Shown here piece after piece: positions 11,514 through 23,586 of a stretch of 64,000 nucleotides of DNA; position 1 is the first letter of the stretch, and each line of letters opens with the position of its first letter. Source of the DNA: Brachyhypopomus gauderio (taxonomy: Eukaryota > Chordata > Actinopteri > Gymnotiformes > Hypopomidae); the NCBI RefSeq assembly GCF_052324685.1, contig NC_135218.1:12190858-12254857 (forward strand), written 5' to 3'. Under the pieces are notes generated by a model. The model was not told the DNA's origin. It saw only the letters and a list, made by a program, of their open reading frames with translations, and made no database searches. The translations under genes and the position numbers were made by a program.

Positions 11514-14500
11514 ATGGCAGTAAATTATGAACTAGAGATGCAGTTTAAATTACCTTATCCAGAGTCACGAAGAAATAATGCAAAGCTTCAATCTCAGGAG
11601 AGGGGCCAGTGGTCAAGTAAAGTGGAATTTCTCTTGGCTGTTGCTGGACAAATCATCGGTCTAGGAAATGTGTGGAGGTTCCCGTACCTGTGCTACAAGA
11701 ATGGAGGAGGTGAGTGAACAGAGAATGAACATGGCAGTTTGTTTCAGTGGTATTCAGACATTCTAGAAACAGAAAGTCATGTGCTTTTAGGTTTAAACTC
11801 TATTCATACATAGCTAAACACCATGAATCAAACGATTTTATCAAAAAGTGATAAAGTTAAAAAGTGATTTTTCTTTAGGGGTATCAATGCACTGCACTGC
11901 TTTCAGCATTAAAAATTGGTCCTAAATTATTTTGGTCATTAACAGTTCTAAAATTGTGACTTTTTCCTTTAGGGGTATTTTTCATTCCTTATGTTGTCTT
12001 CCTGATTGCCTGTGGAATTCCACTCTTTCTCTTGGAGACATCGTTGGGCCAGTACACCAGCCAGGGAAGCATCACCTGCTGGAGGAAGATCTGCCCTCTC
12101 TTTGAAGGTGAATCCTTAATGTTCAAAGATGACTCTGGAGTGTCAAAAAAGGTCTTAGTGTCCCAGCAGTCATTCTAAATGCAAAGTAAAAGCTACCAAG
12201 CATAATTCCTTTTTTTCTAACAGCAAGCAGGTTTTGGGCAGTAGGACACCATTCCACTACTCCACTACAGTGTCAGTTGCCCAACCAATCAGCACTCAGT
12301 AGCAGAAATGCCAGATGTGGGTGGGTGTGAGAAAAAGATGAAGCTCAAAAATCTATGTTAGAATTCTTTTTCCCCTCCTCCCCAGGATTGGGCTACGGGA
12401 ATCAGGTAGTTCTACTGTATTGCAGCATCTACTACATTATTATTCTGGCCTGGGCTTTCTTCTATCTCTTTTCCTCCTTCAGTGCGGAGCTGCCATGGGC
12501 TAGCTGCAGTAACCAGTGGAACACGGGTATTTTAATTCATATTTACCCCTTATGAGTCATGTCAAAATGATTTTGTTTAAATGTATTGTAGAGTGAACAC
12601 CTAAATGTTTACCTCTCGTTTCTCCTTCACAGAAACGTGTGTTGAGTTTGACAGGGTGTACAATTTAAGCAACTTCAGCATACCACAGAATGCAACTTCA
12701 CCTGTCAAGGAATTCTGGGAGTGAGTCATTTGTGTTGTAATTATGATAAAATTATTATCATTACATTCCATCCTCCAAGAAGGCATTCACTAGTCCAAAC
12801 GTGGTGTTTGTTCTCCAGGAGGAGAGTGCTAAATATCACAGGTAATGTGAATGAGTTGGGCAGCGTGAGGTGGGAGCTGGCTCTGTGTCTCCTGCTGGCC
12901 TGGATCATCTGCTACTTCTGTGTGTGGAAGGGAGTGAAGTCTACAGGCAAGGTGGGAGACTCAGAAGATCTTAGTGGTGGATTTACAAACTCAAGGATGA
13001 GTTTTCATTGCATTTGACACTTTGGCTCTTCATTCTTTCATTCTCAGGTGGTCTATTTCACTGCTACTTTTCCTTATGTGATATTGGTGGTGCTCTTGGT
13101 GCGTGGACTCACATTACCTGGAGCTGTAAATGGGATCATTTTCTATCTTTATCCAGATCCTACACGCCTCGCAGACCCACAGGTAGAACTAACAGAATGT
13201 GACACTTAAAATAATTCATATTTTAGTGATACCAACCCGTCCTGAGTGGTAAAAAATATAGCGTATTCTTTTTTATTGTCCGCTGTTAATTTTTCCTGGC
13301 AATGCTTTTGTTGTTTGAAACTGTGGTGTGTAAGTGTCTTTGCATTTTACTTTTTGTGCCAAAGGGTGATATGAATGTCAGCTTTATACTCAGTTTATAC
13401 TAAGATTTTTGTTGTTGTTTGATTTTTTCTCTTTGCTTCTTTCTCAGTCAGACACTTGGTGAATTGTCTGCCAGTGACAGTTCTTTCTGTGTTGCCATGT
13501 AGGTGTGGATGGATGCTGGAACACAGATTTTCTATTCTTACGCTCTGTGTGTTGGGTGCCTCACTGCTCTGGGAAGCTACAACAAGTACAACAACAACTG
13601 CTACAAGTGAGCAAGCTAAGCTCATAAATCTCAATATACTTATGCTTACAGTAATTGTGATATGGACTCTTATTATTTGTATAATTTATATGTTGCCTGG
13701 TTGATAATATTTCTTATTTTTGGTTCCAATATTCAAATGTTTCTTCAATGGTTATCCTAATCACATCCTAACCATATCCTAAGAGTGAAGGAAATATTGA
13801 TAAATGGAAAACATAGCAGAGATAATGGCATGCTGGATCGCTACTTTGCAGAGACTGTGTGTATCTCTGCCTGCTGAACAGTGGCACCAGCTTTGTGGCT
13901 GGCTTTGCCATCTTCTCTGTGCTGGGCTTCATGGCCTATGAGCAGAGAACAGACATCTCAACTGTGGTAGAGTCAGGTGACTAGACCTTTCAACCATGTT
14001 GTTTATTCTTCTTAATATTACTGAATGTAGTCATTCATAAACATGTTGGTGTTATTGTTTTACAGGTCCAGGGTTGGCTTTCATTGCTTACCCTAGAGCA
14101 GTTGCAATGATGCCTATTCCTCAGCTATGGGCCATTTGTTTCTTTGTTATGATCATTCTACTTGGCCTGGACAGTGAGGTCAGCACGATAAAATCCAGTG
14201 AAAAGTTTATGACAAACTACAGTTTATCTTTATATAATTTTATTGTATTAAGCAAATTATCTGACTGTAAATTCACATGTATTTATTTCTGTTCCCTTTT
14301 CAGTTTGTGGGTTTGGAGTCGCTGATGACGGCCATAACCGACATGTACCCCTCCTTCTTCCTCCTGGGGCACCGCCGCAAGCTCTTCCTCCTCCTCATCT
14401 GTGCTGTGAGCTTCTTCATCGGCCTGGTGATGGTTACAGAGGTGATGATGCTTAACCTGCTCCACCCTCAGTCAAGTCATCTACTATTGCAGTGATCATT

Positions 14501-15579
14501 ATTGAACACATGGCCTGGCTGACCAAGAGAAGTCATTTGGTGGTTTACTGGGGATGAGTGGGAAAAATTTAAGCTTCCATAATTTATAACATGAACTTGG
14601 CATTTCTGAAACACTTGTTCTTTTCCAATAGCTCTTTTCTCTGAATGTTTTCTATGAATGTTGCTTTTGTTCTGCAGGGCGGCTTGTACATCTTCCAGTT
14701 GTTTGATTACTATACTTGCAGTGGGATGACCCTCCTACTATTTGCCATTCTACAGTCAGTGTGTGTAGGATGGGTGTATGGTGAGTACTCCATATGATAT
14801 ATACACATATTGAGTAGGTTATGTGTTTGTGAACAGGTATATCATGAATTATGTATATGGTAAATGGTGTGGTAATGTGGGAGTGTTGTTTGTGAGTTTG
14901 ATGTCTATTTTGGGCAAATAAACATTAAATCATGATGGTGTATTCATTGCTCTTAGGTTCTCATCGTCTGTATGAAAATATTGTGGACATGATTGGGTAT
15001 CGTCCCTGGACCATAACACAGTACTGTTGGAAATACATTACACCTGCGGTCTGCACAGTGTGTATCTATGAAACTAAGACGCTTTGATATATTTTTTATC
15101 AACTACTAATGTATTCCATGTATAACATGCATTTTCTCTATCTTTAGGCTACATTTATCTTCTCTCTGGTCAAATTCACTCCTCTGAAGTTTAACAACAA
15201 ATTTGAATATCCCTGGTGGGGCTATGCTATTGGTTGGTGGTTCACACTCTCTTCAACCCTATTGGTTCCCCTTTGGATGGTCTACGCCCTCCTCACATCC
15301 AGTGGTTCACTCAAACAGGTTTGTTTCCTCCCAGAATGGCAGATGGTATGGTAAATGCCTTTCTTAATCACACTTGCCAAGGAATGTACAAAACAAAAAT
15401 TAAAACATTGCAATCTTTATCTACCTTGAAACAATTGTTCTTGTGATCTTATAAATTGAATTATTTATAGAAATTGTATGTTTCAACTTGAAATATGTTA
15501 CTTCTTTTAGAGATTACATGTTCTGTGCACCCCATCGAGTGACCTTCCTTCGACATCAATAAAAAGAGAAAAGCTGTAG
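11514..15579 (+). CDS. slc6a13-like: Na+/Cl- dependent SLC6 transporter, GAT2/BGT1 group, copy A
   Basis: Fourteen coding exons with GT-AG junctions: 11514-11709, 11973-12107, 12386-12526, 12633-12720, 12819-12951, 13048-13182, 13503-13606, 13852-13976, 14066-14178, 14304-14441, 14678-14780, 14957-15057, 15148-15318 and 15511-15579. They total 1752 nt (583 aa). The product would be a twelve-helix plasma-membrane symporter importing GABA, betaine or taurine with Na+ and Cl-. TM1 carries [13 protein letters not shown]. The second extracellular loop has the Cys151/Cys160 pair and sequons at Asn168, 171, 177 and 192. TM6 carries [17 protein letters not shown] and TM8 carries LLGLDSE. The ATG follows a conserved CTTTGCAG acceptor. 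Oddities: Gln46 replaces the Glu expected in TM1, Glu390 replaces Gln in TM8, and the C-tail is about 20 residues short, ending REKL. The paralogue lies at 25698-33326. Family call is firm; subtype (slc6a13, a12 or a11) is less sure. Confidence 0.9.
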
Positions 15580-16345
15580 AGGCTGTACATTTCTAAACAT
15601 CAGCAAGGACATCCAAGAAGCACATCGGATCACAGTTACGTCAACCACAGATATCCCAAGAAGCCCGCATTTACATCAGTCTTCCACTGAACTGTCAGGG
15701 TTGTTGTGGTAACACACTTTGACACAGAATACAAGTGGAACGGGTGATGATGGAAGGTGTGCTGAAAAGTATTAATCAAACATTCATGCACAAGAAATAT
15801 AGATAAACACATTTCAGTTTAGCAAACAACTGCTAACAACAGTGAGTGACACCAGGGACATTTGGTGATACACACGCATGGGCCAACCCACTCCTGTCAT
15901 TTGGTGATACACACGTCATTTTGCAGAGGTGAGTTCTAAGTGATCTTTTTACATGTAAATATGGTCAAAATCTCAGAACAGCTGTTGTCCGTTTAAATTA
16001 TGTGTGTGATGATTGTCAGAAGATGTCATTAAGTCTTGATTACAAAATTTGTTTAAAAAATGTAGCAGTGCAGAACAGAGGCTTAGAAATGGTTTGGAAG
16101 TGATTAACATATAATGTTAACAGGCAGCATTTCAGTCACACTTTGCATATTGGCTGTATTTTTCAACCATTATGTTGTTACTTCACCAGTTAGCTGCATG
16201 ACTCAGCACATGTTCTATGTGTAGTTGGCTATATCAATCTAGTCACATTTTAATCCATTAGCAAGCCAAGCATTAGCCAGGTAGTCACATTTTAACATCT
16301 CAGTGAGGACACTGTGGTCAAGAGCAATGAGTGAAATCACACTGT
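15580..16345 (+). other. 3' flank / probable 3' UTR of copy A
   Basis: Sequence after the stop codon aligns with the same position of copy B. Examples are GTAGAGGCTGTA, CATCAGCAAGGACAT and CCAAGAAGCCC, and later GAAATGGTTTGGAAGTGA. No polyadenylation site could be fixed. No other gene is seen. Confidence 0.5.
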
Positions 16346-16349
16346 AATG

Positions 16350-16605
16350 GGCAAGGAGTGCAAAATAAAAAGGAAGCGATCACACCAGTCACAGGGGAAA
16401 AAGGAGGAATTTAATAGAGACAGTGCACAACACAAAACCTGTGATGTACTCCAAATTAAGGAAACGATAACCAGCTGTCAACTGGTACAAAGACAAGACA
16501 TATATAGACGGACAAATGACCCTCAGGTGCTGGGGATTATAGTAAGCCCCACCCACCTGAGGGACGAACACAACGCAACAACAAGACAACATGAAATACT
16601 GCCGC
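16350..16605. repeat. Inserted repeat, LTR-like, unique to unit A
   Basis: The block from GGGCAAGGAG to AACAAGACAACATG is missing at the corresponding place in unit B (34570-34750). It contains GGTGCTGGGGATTATAGTAA followed by GCCCCACCCACC, similar in style to fish LTR sequence. No partner copy lies in the window. Confidence 0.4.
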
Positions 16606-16734
16606 TGTGGATGGAGGCGGACACGTATTTGGAGTGATCTGGTAGTTTGCTACCATTGATTAATATTATTTTAGCATGTCATTGAATCAAATCCATGTCA
16701 AAGCAAATACTTCATATTTAACTGGTTTGACAGA

Positions 16735-17045
16735 TCACCTCATATAATTCCCACAGAAATGGCACTCACTGAATATTATCTCTTTCTCAGAACATTCTCT
16801 GTATACCCTTGAGATGATTGTGTGCGGAAATCCCAGTAGATCAGCAGTTTCTGAAATATTCAGACCAGCCCGTCTGGCACCAACAACCATGCCACGTTCA
16901 AAGTCACTTAAATAACCTTTCTTCCCCATTCTGATGCTCGGTTTGAACTGTAGCAGATCCTCTTGGCCATGCCTACATGCTTAAATGCATTGAATTACTG
17001 CCATGTGATTGGCTGGTTCGATTGGCTGATTTACTTCAGCAGAGC
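16735..17045 (-). pseudogene. Tc1-like transposase N-terminal fragment
   Basis: The minus-strand frame 16929-16735 begins MGKKGYLSDFERGMVVGARR and continues with GLNISETADLLGFPHTIISR and VYRECSEKE. This is the first helix-turn-helix of a fish Tc1-like transposase, which binds the terminal repeats. The upstream part (to about 17045) matches the 5' leader of the same element, including ATGTGATTGGCTGG. The second HTH and the DDE domain are missing. It interrupts sequence otherwise shared between duplicated units A and B. Confidence 0.75.
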
Positions 17046-17480
17046 TGAGGAGCAGCTGCTTAAACTGTGTACATAAATTTTGTACAATATGTACAAATCT
17101 TGTTCACTGATTTTATAAGATTTATTCATAAACTGTATGAATATTAGTATATTAATCAAAACAGCCCTCAATGCATTGAAGAATTGTTATAATTATTTGT
17201 GTTTTCTGGGGTACAAATGTGTGTTTCATTTGTTTTTTACATTTTATTTCACAACAAAAATCTCTTCTATGTGCACAAATACCAAATGTTTCAGTTTCCA
17301 AATAAATGTGCCAGTTGTAGACCAAGTCCATTGGTGTTCTGTAATAAAACAGTTTTAGTGAATGCGTTTGGAAACCTCATCTCCTCATCTCTTATTGCAT
17401 TGTCTGTTAATATCTTGTTGTGTTATTCTTTGTGTTTGTTAACCATACTGATATACTAAACCATTTTATACTGTAAATGC
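17046..17480. other. Right end of duplicated unit A
   Basis: The stretch TATAATTATTTGTGTTTTCT and following sequence to about 17400 aligns with 37155-37400 beyond copy B. After this point the two units are no longer alignable by eye. No gene. Confidence 0.5.
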
Positions 17481-18885
17481 TAGCTAGTTCCGAAAAATAA
17501 AACGTAACACAGCATAACACTAAAGATTCATAGACGGTCATGAGTCCTGAAAGAGTCCTGAAAGAGTATGCTGTAAATCCTAATTGTATGTAATAGCGAC
17601 TGACATGAGTATAAGAGAAAAAAATAGTATAAATAGAAAATAGCTCCTCTTATACTAAAGTCTATTATACTTTATATATGCTAATTAACTAAAAGGTTGA
17701 CAGTTAATTGACCATGATAAACTACATTTTTCTTAACAATCTCCCTCAATAAAATACAGTGTTGTCAATATTCATCGAGTTAAGGATGGGCACTCTCCAT
17801 CACTGACCATCATTCTGTACATTTGAATATTTTGAAATTAATCTCAAATATGAACAGTCAGCTATAATGTTGGTTATAAATATAAATAAGATAATTAAAT
17901 AAGATAATTTGAAGAACTTTGTTCTTGATTATAATGATGATTATAAATGAAATTCTAGTCATTGTTTAATGGGGAACTAATTTTCACCGTTTTAAGCTTT
18001 TAAATCCTATTACTTGATTTTACAATTTTACTGAACTCTCTTGGTGTTTTGGAGCTTGTTGCAGACCCTGATTAATGGTTTACATGTGAAGTTATTTAAT
18101 ATTTTAGATGTTGAAACATCTCCATCTGTGCACATGTCAAGTTGCATGTAAACAATGCTTAACCTGCTCATGGGCAAAAACAGGACGGAAGCAGACCTAA
18201 CTGGTTCAGACTATAACCAATGTCATTAATAGTTATCAATATTTGGAGCTTATCTTTGGAACATATTCTGCTTCCACAATAGGTTTCATGCACACATTAA
18301 ATGTTTGCTATTCTGTTTGTGTTTTTTCCTTTTATATTTAATCATTTTATATGGTTTTTGTTTTCTCAGAAAAATATCTGGCAAACAAACTAACCTGTAA
18401 AGCTGCAAAATTTTACTCCTCTCAAAATTAAAGCATCTTGAAAATTTGCTGGCTGTCTCAATGATGTGCAGTGTCTTTCAGAGGATTTATTTTATTGGTT
18501 ATTATATTGTGTTGTTGGTTGCTGTTTTTACTAGCTGATTTTCAGGTGAAAACATTAATCCATACTTCACAGCACAATTGTAATCAGCACATTCATACCT
18601 GCCAACATTAAGCTGTAAAAATATGGGGTATGTTCCAGGTTAGTGGCAACACACCTAGTCTCCCTGCTCCCATATAACTCTACACCACTGATTAATAGAA
18701 TAAATACAGTAAATAAAGTAAAATTACTTTTAAATAGTATGAAATACCTCCATGGCTTGCCTGTGTTTGCTAGCTAGCTATTCTATCAGGTTTAGTACGG
18801 TGTTTACCACAATGCTCTGTGATAAAGTCAGCCTGACATATTTTGCTAAATAAGTAATGTCTGCTACTGTGGCTAGAAGTAGAAT
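17481..18885. other. Intergenic, no gene seen
   Basis: AT-rich with many stops in all frames. No protein motif or repeat boundary was recognised. Confidence 0.45.
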
Positions 18886-18889
18886 AAAA

Positions 18890-19590
18890 TGGGTAAGTTC
18901 TCACACTTGAGTGGGCTGCAGTTTGGAAGTCTGTCTCTTCTTTGGAGCTTTTTCATCTATTATCTGGCTCGAGCAAGAAAACATCTGCAATGTTTTTTCT
19001 TGGGGGTGAGTTCTTCCCTGGTGTATAGTGAGGCCCATGGAGGGGGAGTTCTTGGTCAGCAAAGGCAGAGTAGGAGCAAGGGCTCAATCCAAGATTTGAG
19101 CAGATTAATGTGTGACAGCTGGGTTGCTGGTGCACCTGGTTGTTGCATGTAGCAGTTTATGAGTCTAACCCACTACATAACCCACTACATAACAGTGTAT
19201 GGTCCTTGCCATCTCACCAGGAATTTGCAGTTTAACAAAGAGACTAAAAGTGACACCTGTCTCCCAACTCATGGGGACAGTTGTTTGCTGCATCCTGTGC
19301 ATGCTGGGTCTCATCCATGTTATCTTTCACAGTTGGGGTGAGCTTTGTGAACCACACTTGCATGGTTTTTATGTACTTTGTTATCCTTTTGAATGGAGAG
19401 GGCTTGTATTCCCAGGCCTTTTCTTGCCACGGCCAGGAGCCCCTGGGGCTGGTGGCCATACAGCAACTTGAATGACCTTACTTTAGCCTCTATAAATGAC
19501 CAATGAAAGTTGTCTCTTAGCTTCTCGAGTGTCCTCTCTGATCCGAGGTCACCCTCTAAAGGGTAAATGTGAGCTAGGTGCATGTGCATC
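18890..19590 (-). pseudogene. Ty3/Gypsy integrase remnant
   Basis: The minus strand from 19590 reads HLAHIYPLEGDLGSERTLEK and LRDNFHWSFIEAKVRSF, the first half of the integrase zinc-binding region. It then jumps straight to KLLYGHQPQGLLAVARK, the block near the end of the catalytic core. The DDE segment is therefore deleted. A further block near 19080 (INLLKSWIEPL) resembles the HVNLLKxW motif that ends fish Gypsy integrases. Several frameshifts are present. In some fish Gypsy elements this motif is followed by RT, but none is left here. Confidence 0.6.
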
Positions 19591-20065
19591 GTAATGTCTA
19601 TTTATGAGTGCTGTAGTACCAGAAGCTAACTCATCCGTGGTGCCTGGTGCGGTGCACCATCATATTTTTCAGGGATTGAGAGATTTAAGGTCTAGGTTTG
19701 AGGTCTTAAGCTGCCAGTAATGTGCCTTTGAGGAGGTAGGACTGGCTAAGCAGGTTCCTGACAAAGAGCAGAGGTGAGCTACCACAAGGTCACTTTGACT
19801 ATTTAGAGTTGATGCTTATAATTGCAGAGTTGCTCCCCCTGATTTGCTAACATTCTGAGTACTTCATGCATTTGACTGGATTTAGCCAGTGCAGTCTTTT
19901 AGTCTTTTAGTCAATAGTCAATAGTCTTGACTCAAAGCCATGTCTGTAATCCAGTTGTGTTTATTTAACTGAGACAAACAAATATAAGGACAGTACAAAG
20001 CACAGGTCAAAGAAACTACAAAGCAAGGCTTATTAGGACAATAAATCTGCAAACTTGTGAATGCT

Positions 20066-20113
20066 GTTTACAAGATAAGATAATCCTTTAATAGTCCCAC
20101 ACTGGGAAATTTA
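20066..20113. repeat. LINE 3'-end fragment
   Basis: AGATAAGATAATCCTTTAAT followed by AGTCCCACACTGGGAAATTT resembles the 3' terminus of a common fish non-LTR element. No coding part is attached. Confidence 0.4.
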
Positions 20114-20554
20114 GCATAGATTGAATTACTAATTATATGAATTACTAATACATGGACTTAACTTTGACTACCTGAAACCAAACCAATGAAAAGTAACCAG
20201 CGTACCTGTAGGGAAGACTGGCTCAAGGAACACAGGACAGGTGGTGAGGACACAGAAGTGGTGAAGAGAGAATACATAGAAGCACAGCTGTAGTACAAGT
20301 AATGTTTTTAAATGGCCAAATAAACACTAGGGGAAAGGTACATCATTGAACGTACTATTCTGAAATAGTATAAACATACACATAATACTGATAATATTAA
20401 GCACAAATAGATTACCTTAAGTATAAAAGTATAAAAAAGGAACATTTGAACAGTAAACAGGAAAAGGCTAGAAAGATTACTTGCATATTCAACTTGTGAC
20501 AGATCCATCATAAAGGCTCTTTTTTTATTTCACGCAATGGAATCAGCTCGACCT

Positions 20555-20600
20555 TCATCGTTATCAGAATCAGAATCAGAAATACTTTATACGTAATTCA
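20555..20600. repeat. LINE 3'-end fragment
   Basis: The tandem ATCAGAATCAGAATCAGAAA followed by TACTTTAT resembles a fish LINE tail (repeated ATCAGA then ATACTTTATTGATC). It is short and solitary. Confidence 0.4.
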
Positions 20601-22055
20601 AGTGTTGCCGAGTGTAGCTATGAGTTAACATGGTATGTGCTGTTTAGTTGGACATTTGTGTTTTATTTTAAATTTTTTAATTGTATTTTTATGTTGCGTT
20701 CCTGTCAAAATCTTGTGTCTAAGCTTGTGTCTAAGGTGACAGAGCAGAACCAATAAACACACAAATTAACCAGAACATTTTCATATATGTGCAAGTATGT
20801 ACAAATGTAAAGGTGTACACATAAGCATGGCAACAATACAACAGACACAAAAATGCACAAAGTGAACACTGTCAAATACGGGTCAGTGGCCAAACGGTGC
20901 TCAAGCAAAGAAAAACAAACAAAAATGCACTTCCCTCGTCTGAAATGTTATTAGTCTAACTTAACCCTGACGCAAACAAGGAAGCTACATTGGCCAGGTA
21001 GTTAGTGATGGCACCCCACACTATTTCCTAATGTGTGTAACCAGTGTGCACAAGTTTACGTGGTGCAGTGTAGGTGCGTGCACATGCTAGCCTGTTCTCA
21101 AAAGACAACCTAGTGGGAGTAAAAACAGACACCCGACAATGAAAACAGCATGAATATTTACACAGCTGTTTACTGCAGAGCAAAGTCAAGCCAGAGGTTC
21201 CGTGTTATAAACAGTAATATAGAAAAATAGCGGCTAAGAACAAAGAAGGACTGTGGACTAACAAACGTTACGACTCGACTGTGCTACGAAAGCCACAAAT
21301 TCAAGTCTAAAGCCCCCTTCGCGCCTCGCGCAATCCCCCAATATAACGGAAACCTCCCGCCCTCAGGTGGTCAGCAGATATAGTTCGAGTGGCAGAACGA
21401 TATTGATGATTTGTTGTCGGTGCGCTCTGTATAGAGAAATTAAACATAGCAGGGAAGCCCCAGCAACTACATAGACATCTAACGCTTTAAAACAATACAT
21501 ATGGGTTAATGGGTTCATTAGTAATTGTTTGTATATTGTGGCATCTGCCTCTAGCTCCAACAGGATTTCCAAAATCACTAAACTGTAATTATGGTTGGGG
21601 GTTGTTACTGCCATTGTGGTGCCTATTATTCATAATAAACCTCATTACATTTTGCTGACATTTTCAATTTTGGTTTGTTACTGTTGTAAAATGTGAGTTT
21701 GTACTCATTTTACTCACAATATTGTTTATTGCAGTTATGACACATATTTAGGGTGTACATTTTATTAAGAGTGTGGGGGAATTTAACCATTGTACTTGCA
21801 ATAAAATGCAGAAGCAGGTGGCCTGTGTAATAGTCATATTTAGAAATTATATAATTATTAATTCATACTCCTGGTCTAAAAGACAAAGTAGTGTAAAATG
21901 AATAACTTACTGATATTTCTGACATTAAATGTTCTGTATTATTTTCCACTGTATGGCTTATGCCTGGGAGTATTCTAGACATATTTTCTCATATGAAGAT
22001 ATGTGTTTGATAGAGACTACAAAGTACTTGTGTAAGTTGCTAATTGCTTTAAATA
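20601..22055. other. Intergenic, no gene seen
   Basis: No conserved frame. A GC-richer part at 21180-21370 (with GCGCCTCGCGCAATCCCCC) stands out from its AT-rich surroundings and may be part of an old LTR or promoter, but nothing proves it. Confidence 0.4.
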
Positions 22056-22136
22056 AAATGGTTCATCTGTTGCTGTTAGCTGTCAACACATACAGAATCA
22101 AAACAGTTCCATGATAGAATGCTACCCATGCAATTT

Positions 22137-22618
22137 GTCCAGTCATGAAATTTCCTAGCTAATAAATATTCCATTGTCAACTGTCGGTGGTATTATATCA
22201 AAGTGGAGCAACAGCTACTTAGCCACAATGTGTTAGGCCACGTGAAATGACAGAAAAGGATCAGAGTGGGCACAAGATCAGATCATGTGGCACAAGAACA
22301 GTGCTGATAGAGTGAGTTCCCATGGTTGAGCAATTGCATCCAAACCTTACATCACAGAGTGCAAGGCAAAGTTACGGATGTTGCGGTGTAAAGCATGCCG
22401 ACACTGGGCTCTAGAATCACACTTCTCTGTCTGACAATCCAGTGAGTCTGGGTTTGGCACTCCTAAACCTTGTGGAATGTCTGCCCAGAAGAGTTTAAGC
22501 TGTTGTTGCTGCAAATGGTAGGCTGACATCATATTAAACCTTATGAATTAAGAAGAGGATGTCAATCAAGTTCATATGTGTGCAAAGGCAGACGAGCAAA
22601 TAATTTTGGCAAAATAGG
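22137..22618 (+). pseudogene. Decayed Tc1-like element, same family as 29741-30767
   Basis: Plus-strand sequence follows the consensus of a common fish Tc1-like element. Landmarks are TAAATATTCCATTGTCAACT, GGCCACGTGAAATGACAGA, CATGGTTGAGCAATTGCATC and AGAAGAGTTTAAGCTGTTGT. The end is GACGAGCAAATAATTTTGGC followed by AAAATAGGG, which resembles the terminal repeat. The middle (most of the DDE domain) is deleted between about 22455 and 22460. Base changes leave no usable frame. It sits inside unit B and is missing from unit A. Confidence 0.75.
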
Positions 22619-22649
22619 GTATATGGTCAATACCTGCTGAAGAAACTGC

Positions 22650-23560
22650 ACTCCATAAACATCTGGCAATGGAAACTAACCAGTTGCTCACAGATGGACC
22701 CAACCCTTTATGTTTAACTGAAGGCCAGACAGTTCTGATCCTGAAGAACACTGAACTGAAAGGTGCAGTTCTATCCAACTAACAGTCAATAGTCTGCCAC
22801 TGCCTTCAGACCAATAGCATGCATCACCATCAAGTGAGGGGTTTTAAAGAGCTGCCCTGTCCTTGGTACTTTTCTGCATAAGCGTGAAGGCCATCAGTGA
22901 AATCATCTCCAAGAGTGGCTACAGCTACCAGCTATAGAAGCTGTACATCAGCCATACATCAGACTGTATGTCAGAAGTGAAGTCATTGAGTCATTCAGAC
23001 TGGATAAGTGTGGACAGATGGTTACAGGGAGAGATAAGGTAGCTAGACCAGAATGGATCATGCTACCATAAAGTGACGTAGCAGATGTTGAGGGCATCTA
23101 CAAGTACTTTGGAATCCCACAGGCCAATATGAATCATGAAGAGGTCACAAGGAAAGCAGCTACATCTAGATACCTACAACGAGTGAGACAGTCCTGAGAA
23201 GTCAGCTGAATGAGAATGAGGGTTATCAATACCCACAGTCTCCCACTAATCAGATATACCATTGGCATAAAAAACTGAAATAGAAATGACCAAGTTAAGA
23301 TCCTATGGGCCTGATGGCTAACCTATGGTTAACCTATCAAACACAGATAGCAACATCAGGAACAACAACAACACAAAAACATTTAATAACTGCAAAAGAT
23401 GTGGAAGGCGAAGGCAACAGTGGTTCCCATGGTAAATGGAGAACTAGGAGCTCTGGCACCTAAACTGGGAGAGTGGCTCCAGCAGATCTCAGGAACAACA
23501 TCCAAAATCCAAAAAAAATGTCCAGAACAGTTCAGTACTGGGACCAGCTAAAATACTACA
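22650..23560 (+). pseudogene. Decayed non-LTR retrotransposon (R4/Dong-like)
   Basis: The clearest piece, 23087-23270 on the plus strand, reads EGIYKYFGIPQANMNHEEVT and RKAATSRYLQRVRQS. After a stop it continues with MRVINTHSLPLIRYTIGI. This matches the RT thumb and connection region (YKYLGIPQANGNHEE...INTYALPVIRYPAGII) of a LINE group found in fish, which I place near R4/Dong. Stops and frameshifts are frequent. It is absent from the corresponding part of unit A. Confidence 0.6.
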
Positions 23561-23586
23561 CAGGACCATCATGCTCCTGGGTATTA

